Below are positions 45,628-53,816 of a stretch of 64,000 bases of DNA, in pieces. The stretch is from Gammaproteobacteria bacterium. GTDB lineage: Bacteria; Pseudomonadota; Gammaproteobacteria; Pseudomonadales; Azotimanducaceae. The DNA lies in contig NYVG01000007.1 of assembly GCA_002684495.1 (NCBI GenBank), positions 139,959 to 203,958 of the forward strand, written 5' to 3'. Position numbers and translations under genes: made by a program. The notes beneath the pieces were generated by a model. It ran no database searches, was not told the origin of the DNA, and saw only the letters and a list, made by a program, of their open reading frames with translations. Each line of letters starts with the position of its first letter. Position 1 is the first letter of the stretch.

Positions 45628-46887
45628 ATGCGCAAATATTGGGCCTTTTATTGGCCCCTAGCGCTCACAGCGATCGGCATGGTTTTGTCGATCCAGTTTC
45701 AAAACGCCACCCTCGCACGCTACCCCGATGCCATTACCGAGCTGGCCATACTGGCTCTGTCGCTAGGGGTGTTTAGCTTCTTCAACGCCAGCCAACAATT
45801 CATCGCCCAACTGTCGAATGTTTATGCGCGCAGCAAAGAAGGCAGCCGCCGCGCTTGGCGATTTGTAGTCGCCGCGAGTTTAGTCATCACCGCACCACTG
45901 TTTTTCCTCGCGACCACGACTATCGGCGCATCTTTGATCGAACTGATTTTTAGTATCGAACCTGCAGTAGTCGACCGAGTTAGAGAGTACTTACTACTGC
46001 TCTGCCCCCTTATTTTTCTGAACGGACAACGTCACTACTTCACCGGGTTGCTCGCCCAAGCTCAGCTTACCGGCTGGATCACTCTATTCAATTTCGTCTA
46101 CCTAGGTACTGTTATTACAGCCTTAGTGAGCGGCTTCGCATTGGGTGCTCCGGCAGTCTTGGTAGTGGTGGGCGCAGAGACCTTTGCTGTGTGTTTATTG
46201 ATCGCCTTGTTACTGTTCGCCTATCGCTACTTCTATACCCTGCCTGCGACACCCGAGCACGGTGATGTCGAATACCGAGAGCTGGTCAAATTCTTTATCC
46301 CGGTCTCTACCACTGGCGTCATGTTCGCGCTGTCACGACCGCTATTATTTGCCTTCGTTGCGCGCATGCCCGACGGCTTGCTCACTATTGCGGCTCTGCG
46401 CGTAGCTTTCGATTTCAGCATGATCTTTCAGCAAGCGGCGAATCAGTTTCGCCATTTCTTCATAACCTTCGGCTTCACGGATCTGCAAAACAAGATTCGT
46501 TTTATGATCGTAATTTGCTGCGGCCTGACAGGCTGTATGCTGTTTTTCACACTGACTGAGCTTGCTGATCTGGTCTGGATCAAATCCATGGGGCTGTCCA
46601 CAGAACTGACCAACCTGGCCATAGATGTCACTTTGATCATGTGCCTGATGCCGGCAATTATCATTTACCGAAACTACTACCACGGTCGGTTAATGATGGA
46701 ACGCAAAACCGGCGGTATGGCCTACGCCAGTATCATCCGAGTTATCGGTATCTTCGCCGCCGCACAAGCTCTTTTTGCGCTGCAATGGCTGAACCATGCC
46801 AGTGCCGCATGCGTGTTGATCCTCGGGTTTGCTATCGAGGCTTACTTTGCACGCCTTGCAGTGCATAGGGTGAAAAAAGCCAACTGA
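45628..46887 (+). CDS. multi-pass membrane protein, MOP-flippase or ANK-like
   Basis: A 419-residue integral membrane protein with about 12 hydrophobic segments and short loops. The opening (YWAFYWPLALTAIGMVLSIQFQNATL), the FNASQQFIAQLSNVYARS loop, and a repeat of the same theme after residue 220 (VKFFIPVSTTGVMFALSRPLL) suggest an internally duplicated MATE/MOP-type fold. The overall pattern resembles progressive ankylosis (ANKH)-like proteins, which export pyrophosphate or ATP. This assignment is by eye and uncertain. It follows the YceI gene by 20 bases and differs clearly from the MATE pump at 48977. Confidence 0.6.
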   Translation: MRKYWAFYWPLALTAIGMVLSIQFQNATLARYPDAITELAILALSLGVFSFFNASQQFIAQLSNVYARSKEGSRRAWRFVVAASLVITAPLFFLATTTIGASLIELIFSIEPAVVDRVREYLLLLCPLIFLNGQRHYFTGLLAQAQLTGWITLFNFVYLGTVITALVSGFALGAPAVLVVVGAETFAVCLLIALLLFAYRYFYTLPATPEHGDVEYRELVKFFIPVSTTGVMFALSRPLLFAFVARMPDGLLTIAALRVAFDFSMIFQQAANQFRHFFITFGFTDLQNKIRFMIVICCGLTGCMLFFTLTELADLVWIKSMGLSTELTNLAIDVTLIMCLMPAIIIYRNYYHGRLMMERKTGGMAYASIIRVIGIFAAAQALFALQWLNHASAACVLILGFAIEAYFARLAVHRVKKAN

Positions 46888-46975
46888 GGGCACAAACCGG
46901 CTTAAATTATCCACTGACAGCGAACAGTGGCTTATACTAGGCAAACGTTATCTACGCCTATGGAATATCAGATTT

Positions 46976-47863
46976 ATGCAGGGCCCAACCTCGCACACTT
47001 ACTTTTCACAACGCTTACGGCTGCATTATGTGGACTGGGGCAATCCAGACGCACCGCCTATGATCTTGATTCATGGTGGGCGCGATCACTGCCGTAACTG
47101 GGACTGGGTCGCTGAGCAATTTCGCGACGACTACCACATCATTGCCCCAGACCTGCGGGGCCACGGAGACAGTCAGTGGATGGTCGGTGGAGCCTACAGT
47201 CAGATCGACTACGTTTATGACATTGCGCAATTATTGCGGCAAAAACAGATGTCGCCAGTAACCATCATTGGTCACTCGCTGGGCGGTTCTATTTCTCTTT
47301 TGTACACAGCGCTGCATCCGGAGAATGTGAAAAAATTAGTGTCCATCGAAGGTATGGGACCGCCGCCTTCAATGCTTGCTGAGCGCGTCAACCAGCCGCC
47401 AGAAAAACGTTTGCATAACTGGTTTTCGGATCTGCGCAAATCATCTGGTCGCATCGTCAAACGGTACCCCACTTTAGAAGACGCCTTCCAACGCATGCAG
47501 ACCGAAAATCCGCATCTCTCCGAGGAGCAAGCACGGCATCTGACGATCCATGGCAGCAATCAGAACGAGGACGGCACCTTTAGCTGGAAATTCGATAATT
47601 ACGTGCGTAATTTTTCACCCATCGGGGTTCCATTCGACGAAATCTCCAAGCTCTATGGCAGCATTACTTGCCCCACCTTATTAGTTCGTGGTCTGGAATC
47701 TTGGGCCTCTGACCCAGTAGCCGACGGTCGCACCAAGGCCTTCAAGTGTCCAGTTGAGGTGGTTGCTTTTGCCAACGCTGGGCATTGGGTGCATCACGAT
47801 CAACTGGACGGTTTCGTTGAGCGAGTAAAGGACTTCTTCGATGACGACCAAAAAACCGGCTAA
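46976..47863 (+). CDS. alpha/beta hydrolase
   Basis: A 295-residue alpha/beta hydrolase-fold enzyme. The oxyanion motif is LIHGGRDHCRNWD, DLRGHGDSQW follows, the nucleophile elbow is IIGHSLGGSISLL, and the catalytic His is in FANAGHWVHHD. The fold is that of epoxide hydrolase, haloalkane dehalogenase and ester hydrolases. The nucleophile is Ser, which favours an esterase or lipase over a dehalogenase. It is 10 bases upstream of the CinA-like/nucleotidyltransferase fusion and could share its transcript. Confidence 0.85.
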   Translation: MQGPTSHTYFSQRLRLHYVDWGNPDAPPMILIHGGRDHCRNWDWVAEQFRDDYHIIAPDLRGHGDSQWMVGGAYSQIDYVYDIAQLLRQKQMSPVTIIGHSLGGSISLLYTALHPENVKKLVSIEGMGPPPSMLAERVNQPPEKRLHNWFSDLRKSSGRIVKRYPTLEDAFQRMQTENPHLSEEQARHLTIHGSNQNEDGTFSWKFDNYVRNFSPIGVPFDEISKLYGSITCPTLLVRGLESWASDPVADGRTKAFKCPVEVVAFANAGHWVHHDQLDGFVERVKDFFDDDQKTG

Positions 47864-47872
47864 GACCGCCCA

Positions 47873-48961
47873 ATGACAGAGCGCGCCCTACGCCTGCATG
47901 CCTCGCGTTGGCAGGGTGTGCTGTATCTCACCGGCGGTGGCAGCCTGTTGCTGAGCGATCTTCTGAGCATACCTGGCGCTTCCAATACCGTGCTCGAGGC
48001 TACAGTACCCTACGCCTCACAAGCACTGTCAGAGCTGCTCGGCAGCGCACCAGATCAGGCCGCAACCGCGCAAACCGGCCGCGCCCTATCAACGCGCGCC
48101 TACCAGAGAGCTCGGGATCTGGGCGCCACCCAAGCTTTCGGCATTGGTTTGTCGGCAAGTCTATCTAGTTCATCGCCCAAAAAAGGTCAGACCCGCGCCC
48201 ACTGGGCGATACAAACGGCTGCAAAAAGCACCTGTTTTGAACTGTTGTTGGACAATGCAGATCCACGCTCTGAGCACGAACTAAAACTGAATGAGGCGCT
48301 CTGGGCGACCATTGAACTGGCCCTGATGGGCACCGGGGGGCAACACCAAGCAGGCCAAATCGAAACCCACGAATACTCCGCCCCGGCAGCTTGGCAGCCG
48401 CTGCTTACAGCGGCTCCCTACGCTACCTGCACCCACCAACACGACGGTCGTCTGCTGCTGCCTGGCTCTTTCAATCCCGTGCATGACGGCCATCGGGAGA
48501 TGTTAGCAGTCGCTGAGGCGGTGACGGGGCTAACCGGCGCTTTTGAGTTAACCCTGCGCAACGCCGACAAACCTGACCTAGACTACCTCACTGTGCATGA
48601 GCGTCTGGCCATGCTGGCCAACACGCCAGTCTGGCTCACCAATCTAAGCAACTTTGAACAAAAGGCCGAGCGGTTTCCTGATACAACATTTGCCCTCGGC
48701 ACCGACACCTTGAGCAGAGTCGCAGAACCACGGTTTTATGCCGGCGACGCAGCCCGCATGCTAGAGGCATTCGGCAGACTCGCGGCACAGGGAACTCGTT
48801 TTCTGGTGTTCGGACGGCGTTTACAGGAGCACTTTGTTGAATTAGCCGACCTAGACTTACCTACTGAACTCGCAGAGCTATGTCAGGCCGTGCCCACTGA
48901 ACAATTTAGCAATGATCTTTCGTCTTCGGCTATTCGTGCCCAGCAAAAATCAGAGTGGTAG
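47873..48961 (+). CDS. CinA-like domain fused to NadD/PPAT-like nucleotidyltransferase
   Basis: A 362-residue protein with two domains. Residues 1-160 follow the CinA/PncC C-terminal fold: YLTGGGSLLLSDLLSIPGA, TVPYASQALSELLG, and GIGLSASLSSSSPKKGQTRAH. The PncC catalytic Ser region (ESCTGG) reads LYLTGG, so the nucleophile appears lost. Residues about 195-362 are a nucleotidylyltransferase of the cytidylyltransferase-like family. LLPGSFNPVHDGHREML holds the HxGH signature (HDGH), and a late LSSSAIRA matches the ISSTxIR motif. Adenylyltransferases of NMN or nicotinate mononucleotide use this fold. A role in pyridine-nucleotide metabolism or metabolite repair is inferred. The next gene on the opposite strand is a MATE pump. 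Confidence 0.78.
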   Translation: MTERALRLHASRWQGVLYLTGGGSLLLSDLLSIPGASNTVLEATVPYASQALSELLGSAPDQAATAQTGRALSTRAYQRARDLGATQAFGIGLSASLSSSSPKKGQTRAHWAIQTAAKSTCFELLLDNADPRSEHELKLNEALWATIELALMGTGGQHQAGQIETHEYSAPAAWQPLLTAAPYATCTHQHDGRLLLPGSFNPVHDGHREMLAVAEAVTGLTGAFELTLRNADKPDLDYLTVHERLAMLANTPVWLTNLSNFEQKAERFPDTTFALGTDTLSRVAEPRFYAGDAARMLEAFGRLAAQGTRFLVFGRRLQEHFVELADLDLPTELAELCQAVPTEQFSNDLSSSAIRAQQKSEW

Positions 48962-48976
48962 CACCCTAGGCCGTGG

Positions 48977-50395
48977 TTATTGATAAGTTGGATTGGGCAC
49001 AATTTTCTTCCATTTACCCTTACGAAAACGCCAGATCAGCAGAGTGCCTTTTAAAACATAGTCGCCGACCAACGCAGCATAGACCCAAAAGACCGCAAGT
49101 TGCAGATAGACCGCGAGGGCGGCAAGGCCACAACGCATCACCAACAAACCCAGCACCGTTGCAATAAGCGGAAATCGAGTATCGCCAGCGCCCCGCAGGG
49201 ATCCACCAATGGCGAATTCTACGGCTAACAACGGCATCATCGCTCCAAGCAGATATATAAACTGCACCGTATATTCGATGGTCTTGGCATCATCGCCAAT
49301 AAAATAGGCGGCCAATTGTTGAGCGAACACCGCAATCAATAAGCCAAGGACACCCATGGATGCCATTGCCAGCCACATTGAGCGCCAGCCACTGCGACTA
49401 GCCGCTTCCGGATCTTTCGCCCCTAAATGCTGGCCAACCAAAGTTGACCCAGCGATGGAAAAACCAAAGCCCACCGTCATACACACGGCGAGTATGTTGA
49501 CGCCAATGTTATAGGCCGCAAACGCCTCGGTGCCGTAGGCATTGCCGATTAGCATCAGAAAAATAAAGAACCCTAATTGAAAGACCCCCTGTTCTAACGC
49601 TGCCGGATAACCAATATCTAGCAACGCGCGCAGCCGTGCGCGCCGCCACCATCCGCCCGATATATGGCGGACACGGAACTTTTGCCGCACCCATAACGCC
49701 AACAACACAGCAGAACCGAAGCTGAAAGAAATGCCAGCGGCTATCGCCGCTCCAGCGACACCCATGGCCGGCAGGCCCCAAAAGCCAAAAATAAACACAT
49801 ACAACAGAGGCAAATTGAGCAGATTCACACCACCACTGATCCATAACGGCGACCATGCGTCACCCGATGCTCTGAGCGCCGCACTCAAAACAAACATTGC
49901 AGCAAATGCCAAATTAAAGATCGACAGCCAGCGAATATTTTGCGCGGCAAGGTCCAAGGTAACTGGATCCAAACCGAATACCGACGCCACCGGTGACGCG
50001 AGGAAAAAGCCCAAGAATGCGATCGCGAAGGAAAAAACCGCCGCTAACACCAAGGAAGCCATAGTTACGCGACTGGCCTCATCGTAGTCCCCAGCACCCC
50101 ATGCGCGAGCCACTAGGGCTGTAGTACCAGCACTAATCGCCATCAAGATAGCCTGCATGGCAAAAAAGATTCTTTGTCCGGCACCTAATGCGGCAAGCGC
50201 CTGAGCGCCCAGCTCGCCGACGAATTTAGTCTGCACCATCCCCACAACGGTATAGCTGAGATTGCCGAGGATAGATGGCAATGCCAGTTGCCAGATCGAC
50301 GGTCGGGCCAAGGCATCGAGGGAAGAATCGGTGACATCTGCAGGGCTGCTGGGGTTCTGTTTTTGTCCTTGTGATGTCACAGCGTTGCCAAGCAA
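48977..50395 (-). CDS. MATE family efflux transporter
   Basis: A 472-residue multidrug and toxin extrusion protein with 12 hydrophobic segments in two similar halves. Typical segments include IWQLALPSILGNLSYTVVGM, GTTALVARAWGAGDYDEA, the GLPAMGVAGAAIAAGISF motif, and in the second half AGSTLVGQHLGAKDPEAA. Proton- or sodium-coupled export of cationic compounds is expected. It is convergent with the fusion gene at 47873, with only 15 bases between stops, and stands alone on its strand. Confidence 0.9.
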   Translation of the reverse strand: MLGNAVTSQGQKQNPSSPADVTDSSLDALARPSIWQLALPSILGNLSYTVVGMVQTKFVGELGAQALAALGAGQRIFFAMQAILMAISAGTTALVARAWGAGDYDEASRVTMASLVLAAVFSFAIAFLGFFLASPVASVFGLDPVTLDLAAQNIRWLSIFNLAFAAMFVLSAALRASGDAWSPLWISGGVNLLNLPLLYVFIFGFWGLPAMGVAGAAIAAGISFSFGSAVLLALWVRQKFRVRHISGGWWRRARLRALLDIGYPAALEQGVFQLGFFIFLMLIGNAYGTEAFAAYNIGVNILAVCMTVGFGFSIAGSTLVGQHLGAKDPEAASRSGWRSMWLAMASMGVLGLLIAVFAQQLAAYFIGDDAKTIEYTVQFIYLLGAMMPLLAVEFAIGGSLRGAGDTRFPLIATVLGLLVMRCGLAALAVYLQLAVFWVYAALVGDYVLKGTLLIWRFRKGKWKKIVPNPTYQ

Positions 50396-50520
50396 AAAAC
50401 GTTCGCTAGTTTACTACTAACCCGGGCTGCTGTCGGCATGAAGATCCCAGAACTCCAAACCGACTATTGCTTCAATAGGCAACTCTCCGGACAATATGGG
50501 CAGACTTACAGGGGGACGAT

Positions 50521-51390
50521 ATGGATCTTGGAAAATTAGGCGTTTGGTATTTTTTTGATGGTATTGAGACTGATCAGGCTACTGTAGCCGCACAACGGAT
50601 CGAATCAATGGGCTACGGCACACTGTGGCTACCGGAGACCGTAGGCAAGGATCCGCTTACGACCGCTAGTTGGTTTCTAGCCAATACCAAAACTCTGAAT
50701 CTAGCCACCGGTATCGTGAACATCTACAACCGCGAACCCGGCGTTATGCTGGCCGCGCAACGCACGCTAGCTGAGCAGTCCTCAGGGCGTTTCGCGCTGG
50801 CCATGGGGGTATCTCACAAACCCCTCGTTGAAGGCGTTCGTGGACTGGAATACGGACCGCCCGTCGCGACGATGCGCAGCTATTTAGAAAAAATGAGCGC
50901 TTCCATCTACAACGGACCTGCCCCAGCCGAGACCCCAATCACCTTAATCGCCGCACTTGGGCCAAAAATGCTGGAGCTGGCAAGGGAACAGACCGATGGC
51001 GCACATCCCTACTTCACGTCGCCAGAGCACACCGCAATGGCACGGGGAATCCTCGGCCAGGGACCAAAATTATGCGTAGAGCAAAAAGTTATTCTCGAAA
51101 CCGATGCCAGCAAAGCTCGCGAACTGGCTCGACCGGTAGCTAAGATCTATCAAAAACTACCGAATTACCGCAACAATTGGTTGCGCATGGGTATGACCGA
51201 ACAGGACATTGACGATCTAAGTGATCGGTTCATCGACGCGACTTTTGCTTGGGGCAACGCCGACGCCATAAAAGCTCGGGTGCAAGAGCATATCGACGCT
51301 GGCGCCGATCATGTATGCGTTCAACCGGTCAATCCTAATGGTCAGTTCGGCGACCTACATTGGGACTGCCTGGAGGCGATTACAGGCTAA
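50521..51390 (+). CDS. LLM class (luciferase-like) flavin-dependent oxidoreductase
   Basis: A 289-residue bacterial-luciferase-like TIM-barrel monooxygenase or reductase. Landmarks are MGYGTLWLPET, TATGIVNIYNR-type substrate region (LATGIVNIYNREPGVM), LAEQSSGRFALAMGVSHKPLVEG, and GADHVCVQPVNP near the C-terminus. Relatives in actinobacteria are annotated as F420-dependent. F420 is unusual in Gammaproteobacteria, so FMN is at least as likely. It has its own upstream region (AGGGGGACG before the ATG) and converges on the nitronate monooxygenase. Confidence 0.82.
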   Translation: MDLGKLGVWYFFDGIETDQATVAAQRIESMGYGTLWLPETVGKDPLTTASWFLANTKTLNLATGIVNIYNREPGVMLAAQRTLAEQSSGRFALAMGVSHKPLVEGVRGLEYGPPVATMRSYLEKMSASIYNGPAPAETPITLIAALGPKMLELAREQTDGAHPYFTSPEHTAMARGILGQGPKLCVEQKVILETDASKARELARPVAKIYQKLPNYRNNWLRMGMTEQDIDDLSDRFIDATFAWGNADAIKARVQEHIDAGADHVCVQPVNPNGQFGDLHWDCLEAITG

Positions 51391-51407
51391 AGCCCAAGGC
51401 ACTGGGA

Positions 51408-51426
51408 TCGGGCGCCATGCGCCCGA
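51408..51426. terminator. hairpin between convergent LLM and nitronate monooxygenase genes
   Basis: TCGGGCGC (51408-51415) pairs perfectly with GCGCCCGA (51419-51426) around a 3-base CAT loop. It lies between the stops of two convergent genes and could end transcription from both sides. The following T content is only moderate. Confidence 0.55.
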
Positions 51427-51442
51427 CTGCTTTGTTGCCGAT

Positions 51443-52564
51443 TCAGCGCAGCAGGTTGGTTGTACGAGACAACGCCTGTTCCGCGCCGTAAACCAGTTCG
51501 TCGAAAATTTCTTTCGCTGGTCTAACCGCCTTGATCATACCGATACCCTGGCCTGCAAACCCTGGGTTGATGTCCCCCCGGCCGTCACGATTAGCCGCCG
51601 CCATCACCGGCCCCGAGACCATACCCTGATAGGGCATTGGTAACGGATCGACATCCTCGCGCACCCAATGCTCGGTCCACTTTGAGCGAATTATGCGCGC
51701 GGGCTTACCCGTTACGGTACGCGATACCGAAGTGCCTTCTTCAGTAGAATCAACAATGGCCTGTTTTTGAAAATCAAAGATATTTGCTTCTTCTGATGCC
51801 AAAAATGCCGAACCGACCCATACCCCTTCCGCGCCAAGCATGAGTGCGGCAGCCACCCCGCGGCCATCAGTAATACCACCAGCGCCAAGCACCGGCGTAT
51901 CGCCAACTGCATCAACAACTTGGGGTATCAACGCCATGGTCCCCACTGGGGAGTTATGGCCACCGCCATCATGTCCTTGGGCAACGATGATATCTAGACC
52001 CGATGACTTAACTTGAATCGCGTGGCGCACGGCACCAACAACGGCCATGACCTTTGTGCCATTGGCACGCAGCTCGGTCATCCACGGTCCTGGATTACCC
52101 AATCCTGAGGCATAAACAGGTACCCGCTCCTGAATGATGACTTCCATCTGAGCCTCAAAAAATTCCGCGGTAAAGAGCGGCGGACCGTCGCGCTCTACCC
52201 GCTCTTCCGGGTCAACCTTTACTGGGTCAAGGCCCTCCTTGGCCATAAACTCAGCAGCAAAATCTTTGCGTTCTGGCAACAGGTCAGCCGGTGTTGGCCC
52301 TTCCATTTCATCATAGTTTGCACGCCGCACGGATGCTGGCAATAAAGTATCAACCCCGAACGGTTTGTCTGTTAGTTCGCGGGTTTCGCGAATCCATCGG
52401 CGCAGTTGTTCAGGACCACACCCTGCTGCACCGAGAACACCAAGACCACCCGCATTCGACACCGCCGCCGCCAACGCTGGGCAACTCGCACCGCCCATAC
52501 CCGCCAAGACGATAGGTTTTTCGATTTCCAAGATTTCACATACGCGACTGTTTAGATTCATCAC
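51443..52564 (-). CDS. nitronate monooxygenase (2-nitropropane dioxygenase family)
   Basis: A 373-residue FMN-dependent TIM-barrel enzyme. Cofactor and substrate landmarks are VLAGMGGASCPALAAAVSNAG, GLGVLGAAG, VAQGHDGGGHNSPVG with the likely catalytic His, and GAGGITDGRGVAAALMLGAEG. Members oxidise nitroalkanes or propionate 3-nitronate, and many homologues have unknown substrates. It overlaps the stop of the flavin reductase gene by 4 bases (ATGA), so the two are coupled. The reductase may supply reduced flavin, although such enzymes often bind FMN tightly. Confidence 0.88.
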   Translation of the reverse strand: MMNLNSRVCEILEIEKPIVLAGMGGASCPALAAAVSNAGGLGVLGAAGCGPEQLRRWIRETRELTDKPFGVDTLLPASVRRANYDEMEGPTPADLLPERKDFAAEFMAKEGLDPVKVDPEERVERDGPPLFTAEFFEAQMEVIIQERVPVYASGLGNPGPWMTELRANGTKVMAVVGAVRHAIQVKSSGLDIIVAQGHDGGGHNSPVGTMALIPQVVDAVGDTPVLGAGGITDGRGVAAALMLGAEGVWVGSAFLASEEANIFDFQKQAIVDSTEEGTSVSRTVTGKPARIIRSKWTEHWVREDVDPLPMPYQGMVSGPVMAAANRDGRGDINPGFAGQGIGMIKAVRPAKEIFDELVYGAEQALSRTTNLLR

Positions 52565-53061
52565 ATCCCTCCAAATACTCCAAAGCCACTACGGAAATAC
52601 AATAACGGCGATGCATCCCCGTTGACTAGGCTAACATCTTTGACCTCACCGACGGCAATGAAGTGGTCGCCGGCCTCATGTTCAGCGTGCAGCAAACATT
52701 CTACGTAAGCGAGGCTACCCGCTATGATAGGAGCACCGGTAATGCCGCTGCGCCAATCTATGTCTGCAAATTTATCCGCTCCCGATTGCGCCATGGCCTG
52801 ACAAATCGCCATTTGCTCAGCAGCCAAGACATTGATGCAGAATCCCCCCGCCGCGCGAATCCGTGGCCAACTCGAGGACGACTTGCCGGGGCATACCGCA
52901 ATCAGCGGCGGCTCGAGGGATAACGACACAAAGGACTGCGCGGTAAAACCCACCGGTACTCCGTCATCAAGGCCGGTTACAACGGTCACTCCGGTGCAAA
53001 AGTTCGCCATGGCCTGTCGAAAATCGGCACTATCAAACTCAATGGCCGTCAGCTCTGTCAT
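52561..53061 (-). CDS. flavin reductase family protein
   Basis: A 166-residue flavin reductase-like, FMN-binding split-barrel protein, of the HpaC/small-component type. Motifs are FCTGVTVVTG, VGFTAQSFVSLSLEPPLIAV, a CPGKSSSSWPRI segment, and GDHFIAVGEVKDVSL at the end. It reduces FMN or FAD with NAD(P)H to supply a partner monooxygenase. It is directly upstream of the nitronate monooxygenase and translationally coupled to it. The luciferase-like oxidoreductase at 50521 could be another partner, though it is on the opposite strand. Confidence 0.88.
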   Translation of the reverse strand: MTELTAIEFDSADFRQAMANFCTGVTVVTGLDDGVPVGFTAQSFVSLSLEPPLIAVCPGKSSSSWPRIRAAGGFCINVLAAEQMAICQAMAQSGADKFADIDWRSGITGAPIIAGSLAYVECLLHAEHEAGDHFIAVGEVKDVSLVNGDASPLLYFRSGFGVFGGM

Positions 53062-53219
53062 CGCACATCCTCGTTTTTCTATTCTTTCGCTGTGCGTGGA
53101 CTATAACTCAGGTAACTGCAACTCAGGACGTTTGTTGGCGCCGCTGAGTCGATAGTACCTTGCAATTTCGCGACACAGTCGCACTATGCGTATTCAACGA
53201 GCACAATCAGGCGACCCCT

Positions 53220-53810
53220 ATGGAACTGATCATCCTACTCATCGTCGTTGCGGTATTGGCCTTCTGGGTCGTATCCATCTACAACAAATTGATAGCACTT
53301 AAGAATCGTCATGAAAATGGCTTTTCACAGATTGAAGTGCAACTGAAACGCCGTTACGACCTTATCCCGAATCTGGTCGAGACCGCTAAAGCCTATATGG
53401 CCCACGAGCGCGAAACTCTGGAAGCGGTGATCGCAGCCCGTAATCAGGCCATGGCTGGTTTAGAAGCAGCGGCAGGTAACCCCGGTGATGGCGCTGCAAT
53501 GAAAGACTTGGCCGGTGCTGAGGGTATCCTTACAAACGCCATGGGCCGCTTAAATGTGGTGATGGAGGCTTACCCAGACCTTAAAGCCAATACCAATATG
53601 ATGCAGTTGACAGAAGAACTGACGACGACTGAAAACAAAGTGGCATTCTCCCGCCAAGCCTTTAACGATCAGGTCACCGAATACAACACCTATCGCGCTT
53701 CATTTCCGCCGATACTATTCGCCAGCATGTTTGGTCATCCGACCGATGCAGAACTGCTGGAATTTGAGGACTCGGCAGAAATTCAGGCTGCACCGAAGGT
53801 ATCTTTCTAA
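53220..53810 (+). CDS. LemA family protein
   Basis: A 196-residue membrane-anchored LemA protein. The N-terminal helix is LIILLIVVAVLAFWVVSIYN, followed by the family core NRHENGFSQIEVQLKRRYDLIPNLVETAKAYM, then a long alpha-helical bundle with AEGILTNAMGRLNVVMEAYPDLKAN and a FNDQVTEYNT end. ATG 53220 is chosen because an upstream frame from 53160 lacks hydrophobicity. It lies 6 bases before an M48 metallopeptidase gene, a very common pairing in bacteria. The two may act together in envelope protein turnover. Confidence 0.9.
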   Translation: MELIILLIVVAVLAFWVVSIYNKLIALKNRHENGFSQIEVQLKRRYDLIPNLVETAKAYMAHERETLEAVIAARNQAMAGLEAAAGNPGDGAAMKDLAGAEGILTNAMGRLNVVMEAYPDLKANTNMMQLTEELTTTENKVAFSRQAFNDQVTEYNTYRASFPPILFASMFGHPTDAELLEFEDSAEIQAAPKVSF

Positions 53811-53816
53811 TAGCGC

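Noticed and set aside
53160-53219. Longer N-terminus for the LemA protein
   Set aside because: The extension is not hydrophobic, and the ATG at 53220 starts directly with the membrane helix.
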